Source of the DNA: Paractinoplanes ferrugineus
GTDB lineage: Bacteria; Actinomycetota; Actinomycetes; Mycobacteriales; Micromonosporaceae
Assembly: GCF_016862195.1 (NCBI RefSeq)
Contig: NZ_BOMM01000051.1
Span: 171,689-235,688, forward strand
DNA length: 64,000 nt
Reading direction: 5' to 3'
The notes beneath the pieces were generated by a model. That model was not told the DNA's origin. It saw only the letters and a list, made by a program, of their open reading frames with translations, and did no database searches. Below are positions 8,555-16,922 of this stretch, piece by piece. Position 1 is the first letter of the stretch, and each line of letters starts with the position of its first letter. Made by a program: the position numbers and the translations under genes.

Positions 8555-10120
8555 TTGACCACTTTCGCTGATCCCAGCACGTTCCCGTCCGTCTTCGAAG
8601 CCCCTGTTCCCGCAACAACCGACGAAACCCCGGCCGAGACTTCGGCCGAGGCTCCCACCAAGACCTTCGCTGAGCTGGGCCTGGCGCCTGAGCTAGTGCG
8701 TGTGCTCAGCCGTGAGGGCATCAACGCTCCGTTCGAGATCCAGGCCGCGACGATTCCCGACGCGCTGGCCGGCCGGGACGTTCTCGGTCGTGGCCAGACC
8801 GGCTCCGGCAAGACCCTGGCGTTCGGCCTGCCGCTTCTGGCTCGGGTCGCGCAGGGCGGCCGGGCCAAGCCGCACCACCCGAAGGCCCTGATCATGGTGC
8901 CGACGCGTGAGCTGGCCATGCAGGTCGCCGACGCACTTCAGCCGCTGGGCCGGTCGGTCGGCGTGTTCCTGAAGACCGCAGTCGGCGGCGTGCCGTACGA
9001 CCGTCAGATGGACGCTCTGCGCCGTGGCGTCGAGGTGATTGTCGCCACGCCGGGCCGTCTCGGTGACCTGATCGAGCGCGGCGCCTGCAACCTCGACGAG
9101 GTCGAGGTGACCGTTCTCGACGAGGCCGACCAGATGGCCGACATGGGCTTCCTGCCCGAGGTCACCGAGCTGCTGGCGAAGACCCCGGAGCACGCGCAGC
9201 GTCTGCTCTTCTCGGCCACCCTCGACGGTGACGTCGACACCCTGGTCAAGCGGTTCATGCACGACCCGGTCACGCACTCGACCGATCCGTCCGAGGCCAG
9301 CGTGTCCACGATGGATCACCACCTGCTGCTGATCCCGCCGCAGGAGAAGTTCCCGATCACCGCCGCGATCGCCAACCGGTCGGGCAAGACCATCGTCTTC
9401 GCCCGCACCCAGATGGGCGTCGACCGGCTGGTCGAGCAGCTGCGCCAGGTCGGTGTCCGGGCCGGCGCTCTGCACGGTGGCAAGACGCAGCGGGTCCGCA
9501 CCCGCACGCTGGCGGAGTTCAAGGAAGGCCGCACCAACGTGCTGGTGGCCACCGACGTGGCGGCTCGTGGCATCCACGTCGACGGCATCTCGCTCGTCGT
9601 GCACGTCGACCCGCCCAAGGACCCGAAGGACTACCTGCACCGGGCCGGTCGCACGGCGCGGGCCGGCGAGTCCGGCGGGGTGGTGACGCTGGTTCTGCCG
9701 AAGCAGCGTCGCAGCACGCAGGCCATGATGGGCAAGGCCGGGGTCGCTCCGGCTGAGGTCCGGGTCCGGCTGGGCGACGAGAAGCTGGCCGAGGTCACCG
9801 GAGCTCGCGAGCCGAGCGGTGTGCCGGTGGTCGAGGAGCCGGAGCCCCGCCGCGAGCGTGGCGACCGGCCGCGTGGTCGCTTCGGTGACCGCCCGCAGCG
9901 TTCGTACGGTGACCGTCCGCAGCGTACGTTCAGTGACCGGCCTCGCCGGGACCGTGCGGAGGGTGACCGCCCGCAGCGTCCGGTCGAGGACCGTCCGCTC
10001 GCGGACCGGCCCCGTAACGGTGAGCGGACCGGTGGATTCCGACGCGACAGCGGCCAGCGCAACGACCGGCGCGAAGGCACGGGTGGCCGCTACGGCGCCC
10101 GCCCCGCTCGCACCTACTGA
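8555..10120 (+). CDS. DEAD-box RNA helicase
   Basis: This ATP-dependent RNA helicase is about 521 residues long and has the full motif set. A Q motif (FEIQAATIP) precedes motif I (GRGQTGSGKT), PTREL, TPGR, DEAD in VLDEADQMADMGF, SAT, LVATDVAARGI and HRAGRTARAG. The last 90 residues are an Arg-rich, disordered tail with GDRP repeats (GDRPRGRFGDRPQRSYGDRP), typical of RNA-binding tails in actinobacterial RhlE/DeaD-type helicases. TTG at 8555 is preferred because GAGAGG lies five bases upstream; ATG at 8531 lacks a site. The 250-base leader has no recognised element, though cold-regulated helicase genes often have long leaders. It ends in a strong hairpin. Confidence 0.93.
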   Translation: MTTFADPSTFPSVFEAPVPATTDETPAETSAEAPTKTFAELGLAPELVRVLSREGINAPFEIQAATIPDALAGRDVLGRGQTGSGKTLAFGLPLLARVAQGGRAKPHHPKALIMVPTRELAMQVADALQPLGRSVGVFLKTAVGGVPYDRQMDALRRGVEVIVATPGRLGDLIERGACNLDEVEVTVLDEADQMADMGFLPEVTELLAKTPEHAQRLLFSATLDGDVDTLVKRFMHDPVTHSTDPSEASVSTMDHHLLLIPPQEKFPITAAIANRSGKTIVFARTQMGVDRLVEQLRQVGVRAGALHGGKTQRVRTRTLAEFKEGRTNVLVATDVAARGIHVDGISLVVHVDPPKDPKDYLHRAGRTARAGESGGVVTLVLPKQRRSTQAMMGKAGVAPAEVRVRLGDEKLAEVTGAREPSGVPVVEEPEPRRERGDRPRGRFGDRPQRSYGDRPQRTFSDRPRRDRAEGDRPQRPVEDRPLADRPRNGERTGGFRRDSGQRNDRREGTGGRYGARPARTY

Positions 10121-10125
10121 GTAAT

Positions 10126-10166
10126 CAACAGAGGCTCCGGCAGGAAAACTGCCGGGGTCTCTGTTG
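10126..10166 (+). terminator. Hairpin terminator after the DEAD-box helicase
   Basis: CAACAGAG (10126-10133) pairs with CTCTGTTG (10159-10166) and CCGGCAG with CTGCCGG inside it, around a GAAAA loop. It begins six bases after the stop codon and is the strongest terminator-like hairpin in this part of the window. Confidence 0.85.
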
Positions 10167-10176
10167 TCATATAGGC

Positions 10177-10803
10177 ATGCCGTCACTGCCTGATTCGCTT
10201 TTCTGGGAACGCACGGACACCACCGGCGTCGAGCACACGCTGATCGACGCGCGGAACGGGCTGCACGCTCGGGGCACCATCCTGGCCGTCAAGCCGGTCC
10301 CGTTCACCTGCCGTTACGAGCTGCGTACGGACTCCGGCTGGGCCACCGCCCATCTGGACGTGACCGTGGAGGGTGCGGGCTTCAAGCGCAGCGTCCGCTT
10401 GGAGTTGGCCGCTCGCCGGTGGCGCGCGGTGACCGCCGAGCAGGGCAGCCTGGACGCGGAGTTGTCGGCGGCCGGGCATCCGGGCGCCGGCCTGCCGGGC
10501 ATCGAGGACCCTGATCTGCTGTTCGGGGCGTACGACGTGGATCTGGGTGGTTCCCCGCTGACGAACACGTTGCCGATCCGCCGCCTCAACCTGTTGAAGG
10601 CGGAAACGGGCGTGGCCCATCGGATCAGCGTCGCCTGGGTGCTGCTGCCGAGCCTCGAAGTGGTTCAGGCGGATCAGATCTACACGCCGTTGAGCGCCAA
10701 CAGCATCCGGTATGCGAGTGAGACGTTCAGTGCGGATCTGACCGTCGACGACGACGGCTTCGTCGTGGACTATCCCGGGCTTGCCAAGCAAATCACGAGG
10801 TGA
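10177..10803 (+). CDS. Putative glycolipid-binding domain protein
   Basis: This 208-residue cytoplasmic protein is mostly beta-strand in appearance, with no signal peptide. The N-terminal SLFWERTDTTGVEHTLI, the middle RRWRAV and the C-terminal YTPLSANSIRYASETFSADL fit the glycolipid-binding family (PF06475, formerly DUF1089). Actual ligand and role are unknown. Its start is only eleven bases after the helicase terminator, implying a very short or absent leader. Its end overlaps the convergent Lrp regulator by eleven bases. Confidence 0.75.
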   Translation: MPSLPDSLFWERTDTTGVEHTLIDARNGLHARGTILAVKPVPFTCRYELRTDSGWATAHLDVTVEGAGFKRSVRLELAARRWRAVTAEQGSLDAELSAAGHPGAGLPGIEDPDLLFGAYDVDLGGSPLTNTLPIRRLNLLKAETGVAHRISVAWVLLPSLEVVQADQIYTPLSANSIRYASETFSADLTVDDDGFVVDYPGLAKQITR

Positions 10804-11245
10804 CGCCCGGCTGGGGGCGGTTCTCCCACTTCGTGCTGAGGGCGATCGCCGTACGCGTGGAGGCCACCCCCGGCGTGCGGTTGATCCGCACGATGAGCTG
10901 TTCGAGCTCGGCGATCGTGCCGACCCGCACGGTCAGCTGGTACGACTCCACACCGGCCATGAAGTAGCAACTCTCCACCTCGGGCATCGCCCGCACCGCG
11001 GCGAGCACGTCGTCGGTGTCGGCTCCGGAGTCCTCGATGATGCCGATCAGCGCGGTTACTCCGAGACCGAGCGCTTCGTGGTCGACGTCAGCCTGGTAAC
11101 CGCGGATGGTTCCGGTCGCTTCGAGCTTGCCGACGCGCTCGTGCACGGCCGGCGCCGACAGCCCGACCTTGCGGGCCAGTTCGGCGTACGACGAGCGCGC
11201 GTTCTCCCGTAGCAGGTCGATCAGCCGTAGGTCGATGGAGTCCAT
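10793..11245 (-). CDS. Lrp/AsnC-family transcriptional regulator
   Basis: The 150-residue protein has an N-terminal winged helix-turn-helix (residues 4-52, with ELARKVGLSAPAVHERVGKLE as recognition region). A RAM ligand-sensing domain occupies about 65-140. Lrp/AsnC proteins form octamers or dimers and respond to amino acids or other small metabolites; the ligand here cannot be read. It is the regulator nearest the menaquinone genes, but is transcribed away from BldC and not in an operon with them. Confidence 0.9.
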   Translation of the reverse strand: MDSIDLRLIDLLRENARSSYAELARKVGLSAPAVHERVGKLEATGTIRGYQADVDHEALGLGVTALIGIIEDSGADTDDVLAAVRAMPEVESCYFMAGVESYQLTVRVGTIAELEQLIVRINRTPGVASTRTAIALSTKWENRPQPGVTS

Positions 11246-11455
11246 AGCTCAGACCCTAAACGGGTGGCAGATCGCTACTCACGCCCGGTAGCGAGGAATG
11301 GGCGGCAGGATAACGATCACTGTCGCAATTAGGGCTTTTTCCGCATTCCAGGGACTCGGTTCCGGGGCAATGCTCTAATGGCTTTACGTCCCGATCGAGC
11401 ATGCCGACACTCACCGTGATCACGGCCGCTCCAGAACCGACGCGAGGAGGGGGTT

Positions 11456-11731
11456 GTGGACACTGGAGATCGTCTGCTGACACCGGGCGAGGTGGCCGCG
11501 CTGTTCCGCGTCGACCCCAAAACGGTCACGCGCTGGGCCGCCGCCGGTCGTATCGGCAGCATCCGTACTCCGGGTGGCCACCGCCGGTTCCGCGAGTCCG
11601 AGGTCCGCGCGTTGCTCGAGGGCGACGGCGTGGTCGAGGAAATGCGCGAGGACGACGCAGCGAATCGTCCCCGCAATTCGGGTCCGAACAACCCGGGTAT
11701 GGGTTACGGCCCGCCCAATGGGTTGCGCTGA
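11456..11731 (+). CDS. BldC-family MerR-like DNA-binding protein
   Basis: This 91-residue protein has a single winged-helix MerR-type domain (LLTPGEVAALFRVDPKTVTRW through RTPGGHRRFRESEVRALL). It lacks the dimerising coiled coil of true MerR proteins, which is the mark of BldC, a developmental regulator in streptomycetes that binds as head-to-tail multimers. The C-terminal 30 residues are Asn/Pro/Gly-rich. The GTG start is preceded by GAGGAGGGGGTT. The last 28 bases overlap the convergent ubiX-type gene. Confidence 0.9.
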   Translation: MDTGDRLLTPGEVAALFRVDPKTVTRWAAAGRIGSIRTPGGHRRFRESEVRALLEGDGVVEEMREDDAANRPRNSGPNNPGMGYGPPNGLR

Positions 11732-12342
11732 GCATTCAGCTCACCCTTCCAACGGGTCAAAAGCGTGTGGGGTACGCCCATGGCGTCCAACACCTTTCCC
11801 GCGACGAAGTCGATGAGTTGTGGTGCGGTCGCCGCCGCCCCGGATCCGTAGAATCCGGGGCTGGCCGGCAAGACCACCGCTCCTGCATCGTGGAGCGCGA
11901 TCAGGTGCTCCAGATGGCTACGAGTCACCGGAGTTTCCCGGGGCACCACCACGGTGCGCCGGCGCTCCTTCAGGTTGACTTCGGCGGCCCGCTGCAGCAG
12001 ATCCTTGGAGAGCCCGATGGCGATGCCCGCGCAGGCTGCGGTGCTCGCCGGCACGACCACCATGCCCTTGGCCGGGTAGGAGCCGCTGCTCGGCCCGGCC
12101 GCCAGGTCACCGGCCGGCCAATAGGTCAGGTCGCCCAGCTCACGGCCGAGCCAGCCGGCCACGTCGTCCTTCCAGTGCGCGTCCCGCACGCTCGCCCCGG
12201 TCTCGTCGAGCAGGGTGAGCCGGGCCGCCCGGGACACGACCAGGTCGACTGACTCGCCGGCATCGAGCAGGGCGGTCAGCACAGCTTTGGCGTACGGCGT
12301 CCCGGAAGCCCCCGAGACGCCGACAACCCATGGTTCACGCAT
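11704..12342 (-). CDS. UbiX-type flavin prenyltransferase (menaquinone, MqnM)
   Basis: This 212-residue flavoprotein makes the prenylated FMN needed by UbiD-type decarboxylases. Landmarks are GVSGASGTPYA at residues 8-18, VVVPASTAACAGIA near 96 and RRRTVVVPRETPVTRSHLEH near 125. A TAPQLIDFVAGKVLDAMG C-terminal segment is also present. It lies about 110 bases downstream of the ubiA-type gene on the same strand and completes a ubiD-ubiA-ubiX set. In the futalosine pathway these act after dihydroxynaphthoate formation. Its 3' end overlaps bldC on the other strand. Confidence 0.92.
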   Translation of the reverse strand: MREPWVVGVSGASGTPYAKAVLTALLDAGESVDLVVSRAARLTLLDETGASVRDAHWKDDVAGWLGRELGDLTYWPAGDLAAGPSSGSYPAKGMVVVPASTAACAGIAIGLSKDLLQRAAEVNLKERRRTVVVPRETPVTRSHLEHLIALHDAGAVVLPASPGFYGSGAAATAPQLIDFVAGKVLDAMGVPHTLLTRWKGELNAQRNPLGGP

Positions 12343-12450
12343 ACCTCAAGTGTGCCCGCTAGTGTGCGCACGCAGGCTGCTTGCCGGGATGGCTCCATCC
12401 GGCCCCACTTCACGTACAGCCGGGCCGGCCGGCAGCCGGAGAGCCGGGGG

Positions 12451-13347
12451 TTACAACAGAATCAGGTCGAGCAGCGCGAAGAGGAACAGCGCGATCCCGA
12501 CGAAGCCGTTGGCCGTGAAGAACGCCCGGTTGACTTTGGAGAGGTCGTTCTCGGCGACGACGACGTGCTGGTAGATGAAGGCGGCGGCGGTCAGGGCCAG
12601 CCCGATCCACCAGAGCCAGCCGAGGCCGACCAGCTCTCCGAACCAGACGAACAGGGCGAACGTCACGATGTGCGTGGCGGTGGAGATCCGCAGGGCGTTG
12701 CGCACACCCCACCGGGCCGGCGTCGAGTGCACCCCGATCTTCCGGTCGATCTCCACGTCCTGGCAGGCGTAGATGATGTCGAAGCCACCGATCCACAGGC
12801 CCACCGCGGCGCCGAGCAGCCAGGCCGGTCCGGAGCCGGCGAACGTGCCGGTGATGCCCAGCCAGGCGCCGACCGGTGCGACCGCTTGAGCGAGCGCCAG
12901 GATGTAGTGCGGGTAGTTGGTGAACCTCTTGCCGTACGGGTAGATCACCAGCGGGATCACCGCGAGCGGGAAGAGCACCAGGCAGAGCCAGTTGAGCAGG
13001 CCCGCCGCGACGGCCATGACGACGAGGGAGACGGCCGCGCCGGTCCACGCCGTGCGCGGGCTCACCGCGCCGGTCACCAGCTCGCGGTTCTGCGTGCGCG
13101 GGTTCAGCGCGTCGATCCGGCGGTCGAGGAGGCGGTTGGCGGCCATCGCGAACGTGCGCCCGGACACCATCGCGATGGTGATCAGCAACAGGTCGATCCA
13201 GTGGATGCCGGTGTCGAGGCGATCAAGAGCGACGAACGCCGACAGGTACGCGAAGGGGAGTGCGAAAACCGAGTGCTCGATCGCGACCAGCCGCAGGAAC
13301 GACTTGACCTTGCCCGGCTTCTCCGGAACCGAAGCGACCGCCGTCAT
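12451..13347 (-). CDS. mqnP: UbiA-type polyprenyltransferase (menaquinone, MqnP)
   Basis: This integral membrane prenyltransferase of about 298 residues attaches the polyprenyl chain to the naphthoate precursor. Both Asp-rich motifs are present: NRLLDRRID near residue 65 (with NPRTQNREL after it) and YACQDVEIDRK near residue 197. Eight to nine hydrophobic helices can be followed. ATG at 13347 overlaps the stop of the ubiD-type gene (ATGA) and has AAGGA upstream, so it is favoured over a GTG-type extension at 13365. Assignment to the futalosine pathway rather than the MenA route follows from mqnE and the ubiD/ubiX neighbours. Confidence 0.9.
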   Translation of the reverse strand: MTAVASVPEKPGKVKSFLRLVAIEHSVFALPFAYLSAFVALDRLDTGIHWIDLLLITIAMVSGRTFAMAANRLLDRRIDALNPRTQNRELVTGAVSPRTAWTGAAVSLVVMAVAAGLLNWLCLVLFPLAVIPLVIYPYGKRFTNYPHYILALAQAVAPVGAWLGITGTFAGSGPAWLLGAAVGLWIGGFDIIYACQDVEIDRKIGVHSTPARWGVRNALRISTATHIVTFALFVWFGELVGLGWLWWIGLALTAAAFIYQHVVVAENDLSKVNRAFFTANGFVGIALFLFALLDLILL

Positions 13348-14804
13348 ATCCCGTATTCCTTCCACCGCTTGTCCACCAGCGAGACCACCTCGGGTGACAT
13401 GACCATCTCGTCCGGCCAGCCGCGGGTGTAACCCTCGCCGGGCAGCTTACGGGTGGCGTCGAGACCCGCCTTGCCGCCCCAGAACTGCTGGTAGGAGGCG
13501 TGATCGAGGTGGTCGACAGGGCCCTGGGTGATGAGCAGGTCACGGTCGTAGTCGACGTTGCCGAACGCCCGGAACGCCACCTCGGCGTAGTCGTGCACGT
13601 CGCAGTCCTCGTCGACGACCACGATCAGTTTCGACAGCGACATCAGGTGGGCGCCCCAGATCGCGTTCATGATCTTCTGGGCATGCTTCGGATAGCGCTT
13701 GCGGATCGAGACGATCACGCAGTTGTGGAAGACGCCGGCGGCCGGCATGTCGTAGTCGGCGATGTCCGGGATCAGCATCCGCAGCAGCGGCAGGAAGATC
13801 CGCTCGGTGGCCTTGCCCAGGCCGTGGTCCTCCTGCGGAGGCTTGGACGTGATGATCGAGTGGTAGATCGGCTTCTTCCGCATGGTCATCGTCTCGATGT
13901 GCAGCACCGGGAACGGCTCGACCGGGGTGTAGAAACCGGTGTGGTCGCCGAACGGGCCCTCGGGGTGCCGCTCGCCCGGCTCCAGGTAACCCTCGAGCAC
14001 CACCTGCGCGTGCGCCGGCACCTGGAGCGGCACGGTCAGGCAGTCGACCATCTCGACCCGCTCGCCGCGCAGGAACCCGGCGAACAGGTATTCGTCGATG
14101 TCGGACGGCAACGGCGCGCTGGCCGCGTACGACACGACCGGGTCGCAGCCGATCGCGACGGCCACCGGCAGTCGCTGACCGAGCCGCTCGGCGACGGCGT
14201 GGTGGGCGGTCGAGTCCTTGTGGATCTGCCAGTGCATGCCGAGCGTGTTCTTCGAGTGCTGCTGGAGCCGGTAGAGGCCGAGGTTGCGCTTGCCGGTCTC
14301 CGGGTGCTTCGTGTGGGTCAGCCCGTAGTTGTGGTAGATGCCGCCGTCCTCCGGCCACACCTGCAGGCCGGGCAGCAGGCCCAGGTCGACGTCGTCGCCC
14401 TTGAGCACAACTTCCTGGCAGGGGGCGTTCTTCACCTTCTTCGGCGGCAGCGACTTGAGCTGAAGTGCCTTACCGATGCCCTCACGGATGCCGGCGAAGC
14501 CGACCGGGAGCTCCGGCTTGATCAACGCGCCGATCCGGTCGCCGACCTCGTCGAGCGAATCGACGCCGAGCGCCATCGCCATCCGCTTCTCGGTGCCGAA
14601 CAGGTTGATCGCCACCGGCATGTCACCGCGGGTGGGTTTCTCGAAGAGCAGAGCCGGCCCGCCGGCCCGGACGGTGCGGGTGACGACCTCGCTGATCTCC
14701 AGCGTGGGGTCCGCCGGAACCCTGACCCGGCGCAGCTCACCGGCTGCTTCGAGGGCGGCGAGGAAGCTCTGCAGATCGTCGTACGGAAACCCACGAGGCG
14801 CCAT
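13344..14804 (-). CDS. UbiD-family decarboxylase (menaquinone, MqnL)
   Basis: The 486-residue UbiD-family enzyme uses prenylated FMN to decarboxylate an aromatic acid. Landmarks include MHWQIHKDSTAHHAVAERLG around residue 193, PEGPFGDHTGFYTP near 285 and KIMNAIWGAHLMSLSKLIVV near 378. FGNVDYDRDLL lies near 415. It is first of the three-gene set and overlaps the ubiA-type gene by four bases. In this context it is the decarboxylase of the late futalosine pathway. No ribosome binding site stronger than average is visible before the ATG. Confidence 0.9.
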   Translation of the reverse strand: MAPRGFPYDDLQSFLAALEAAGELRRVRVPADPTLEISEVVTRTVRAGGPALLFEKPTRGDMPVAINLFGTEKRMAMALGVDSLDEVGDRIGALIKPELPVGFAGIREGIGKALQLKSLPPKKVKNAPCQEVVLKGDDVDLGLLPGLQVWPEDGGIYHNYGLTHTKHPETGKRNLGLYRLQQHSKNTLGMHWQIHKDSTAHHAVAERLGQRLPVAVAIGCDPVVSYAASAPLPSDIDEYLFAGFLRGERVEMVDCLTVPLQVPAHAQVVLEGYLEPGERHPEGPFGDHTGFYTPVEPFPVLHIETMTMRKKPIYHSIITSKPPQEDHGLGKATERIFLPLLRMLIPDIADYDMPAAGVFHNCVIVSIRKRYPKHAQKIMNAIWGAHLMSLSKLIVVVDEDCDVHDYAEVAFRAFGNVDYDRDLLITQGPVDHLDHASYQQFWGGKAGLDATRKLPGEGYTRGWPDEMVMSPEVVSLVDKRWKEYGI

Positions 14805-14918
14805 GGATACCAGTGTTCACCACGGCTGGCTGTGAGCTACGCCCGGGCGATCACCGTCACTCCCGCTCTCCGGTTCGCGTTGAGCCGGGCAAGTGATCCG
14901 ACAAGGCCGGGAGGTGCC

Positions 14919-15929
14919 GTGCAGGTCCGAGAAGCCACACGCCGGGGCGCACTCGCCGCACTCGGCGCCGTGCTGGCGATCACGGCGGTCACTGCCCCGG
15001 CGTCGGCCCCCCGCGCGGTCGCCTCCCCGAAACCCGCCGCGACACCGGAAACTGCCCCGACCGCGAGGCTTCCCGCGTGCCCGGCCGGGCGCGCGCCGAC
15101 CAGGCCGCCCACCCGAGCGGCCGGGCCGGACACCCCCGGTGCCTGCCGGGCAGCCGGGCGGATCACCGAGTCCGGCGTGCGGCTCAGCCGGCCGGCGACC
15201 GGCTTCACCCCGAGCGGCTACCACCATCTCGGCGCCAACTCGGCCGGCGAGTGGAGCGGCGTCTCCGGGCGGTTCTCCGTGGTGAACGGCTCGATCAGGC
15301 CGGCCAGTTACGACTTCATCTCGACACGGTTCATGGCCAAACGGAACATGGGCGGCGGGCGGATCAACTGGCTCGAAGCCGGCTGGGCCCAGACCGGCTG
15401 GTCGGGGCCGGGCCGGCAGCGCGTCTACACGTTCAACACCAACACCCTCACCTGGCAGTTCTTCGACCAATATCAACTGCGGACGGGCGACCGGGTCTGG
15501 GTGGACATTCACAGCGACGCCGACGGCGTGTGGGCGGCCTGGCTGTGGTGGGGCAACCGGTGGAACCTGCTCACCGCCCAGCGGCTGCCGATCGGCCCGG
15601 CCGCGATCATCGAGCAGTACGTCGAGGTGCACGTCGACTCCACCCGCCCGACCCGGGTGCTGGTGGACGTGCCCGAGGTGAAGGTCGACAACGTGCAGCT
15701 GCGACCGGCGGACGGCGGGGCGGCCCGCTACTGGCGCGCCGACGTGCCGACGCTCACCGGAAACTTCGGGGCCCAGCAGCGCGTCGGCGGATTCTGCCTG
15801 AACTGGCTCAACCGTTACGACACCTGGACGGCCGGGGACTGCGAGGCCGACGTCGTACCCGTCTCGCCGATGGCGGCACCGACGCCGACCACGTTCCGGG
15901 CGCCCGGCCCCGCCGTCACGAGCGGTTAG
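14919..15929 (+). CDS. Secreted protein of unknown function
   Basis: This 336-residue protein starts at GTG 14919 after GGGAGG; the frame is open much further upstream, but only because it runs antisense to the ubiD-type gene. A signal peptide (MQVREATRRGALAALG..ITAVTAPASA) leads to a Pro/Ala-rich linker. A Trp/Tyr/Asn-rich, beta-strand-like domain (about residues 95-330) follows, with HHLGANSAGEWSGVSGRF, FNTNTLTWQFFDQYQ and GVWAAWLWWGNRWN. The pattern suggests a jelly-roll or lectin-like extracellular domain; I do not recognise a named family. Its TAG stop abuts the convergent ccsB stop with no base between. Confidence 0.75.
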   Translation: MQVREATRRGALAALGAVLAITAVTAPASAPRAVASPKPAATPETAPTARLPACPAGRAPTRPPTRAAGPDTPGACRAAGRITESGVRLSRPATGFTPSGYHHLGANSAGEWSGVSGRFSVVNGSIRPASYDFISTRFMAKRNMGGGRINWLEAGWAQTGWSGPGRQRVYTFNTNTLTWQFFDQYQLRTGDRVWVDIHSDADGVWAAWLWWGNRWNLLTAQRLPIGPAAIIEQYVEVHVDSTRPTRVLVDVPEVKVDNVQLRPADGGAARYWRADVPTLTGNFGAQQRVGGFCLNWLNRYDTWTAGDCEADVVPVSPMAAPTPTTFRAPGPAVTSG

Positions 15930-16922
15930 CTACATGCCGCCCGCGTTGGCGTAGGAGTGCAGGCCACTGAAGAACAGGTTGACGCCGAACAGGTTCATCA
16001 GCATGGTCGCGAACCCGAGCAGGGCGATCCAGGTCGCCACCGTGCGCTTCACGCTGGGCGTGGCCCGGGCGTGCAGGTAGCCGGCGTAGACGACCCAGGA
16101 GATGAACGCCCAGACCTCTTTGGGGTCCCAGTTCCAGTAGCGGCCCCAGGACGCCTCGGCCCAGATCGGACCGGCGATCAGCGCACCAAACGTGAACAGC
16201 GGGAACGCGAACGCGTGCAGCCGGAAGGTGAGCCGCTCGAGCAGGGTCGCGTCGGGCACGTTGCGGCCCAGCGAGTACGGGAAGCGGCGCTTGCCCTTGT
16301 CGTACCCGTCACGGATCAGGAACATCGTGGCCGGCACCGCGCCGATCAGCAGAATGCCGGAGGACAGGATGATCGTCGCGACGTGGATGATGAACCAGTA
16401 CGACTGCAGGGCCGGCACCAGCGGCCCCACCGGCGTGTAGGCGATCATGCCGTCGGCGCCGAGCAGCAGCACGAGCGCGAGCGAGACGAAGAGGCCGACG
16501 TGCCGCAGGGCCGGGCGGCGGAGCAGCACGCCCACCCAGACCGCCGAGCCGACGAAGCCGGCCGACAGGATGTATTCGTACATGTTGCCCCAGGGCATCC
16601 GGTCGGCGGCGATGCCACGGGTGACCAGGGTGCCGAGGTGCAGCAGAAGGGCGATCAGGTTGGCGGCGACGGCGGCGCGGCCGACCCACTCAGCGCGGCG
16701 ATCCGGCGCCGGCTCGACCGAAGTTTCGGCCGGGATATCCGAGCTCGCCGGGATGTCGAGGTCGATCGGGGCACCCGCGCCGACCAGCTGACGGGCCGGG
16801 CGAACCGCCGCCCGCCCGATCCGGCTCTTGTTGCCGAAGGCGTATTCACCGGCGTAGAGAACCATCGCGGCCAGGTAGGCCAGGACGGTCACGGCCATCA
16901 GTTGATTGGACAGCTCCGCCAT
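15930..16922 (-). CDS. ccsB: Cytochrome c biogenesis protein CcsB/CcsA (haem handling)
   Basis: This membrane protein of about 330 residues belongs to system II cytochrome c maturation, which exports and presents haem. The tryptophan-rich haem motif is visible as WGRYWNWDPKEVWAF near residue 265, with flanking histidine-bearing helices. About eight membrane segments are seen. ATG at 16922 (preceded by AGGAAGGAAT) lies inside the end of resB: the two reading frames overlap by about 77 bases. It is the last gene of the hemL to ccsB run. Confidence 0.93.
   Translation of the reverse strand: MAELSNQLMAVTVLAYLAAMVLYAGEYAFGNKSRIGRAAVRPARQLVGAGAPIDLDIPASSDIPAETSVEPAPDRRAEWVGRAAVAANLIALLLHLGTLVTRGIAADRMPWGNMYEYILSAGFVGSAVWVGVLLRRPALRHVGLFVSLALVLLLGADGMIAYTPVGPLVPALQSYWFIIHVATIILSSGILLIGAVPATMFLIRDGYDKGKRRFPYSLGRNVPDATLLERLTFRLHAFAFPLFTFGALIAGPIWAEASWGRYWNWDPKEVWAFISWVVYAGYLHARATPSVKRTVATWIALLGFATMLMNLFGVNLFFSGLHSYANAGGM

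Noticed and set aside
8693..10186. 497-codon minus-strand open frame
   Set aside because: Antisense to the DEAD-box helicase; no recognisable motif.
13500..14918. Long plus-strand open frame upstream of and in frame with the secreted protein gene
   Set aside because: It is antisense to the ubiD-type gene; high GC keeps the opposite frame open. The secreted protein has its own ribosome binding site and signal peptide at 14919.
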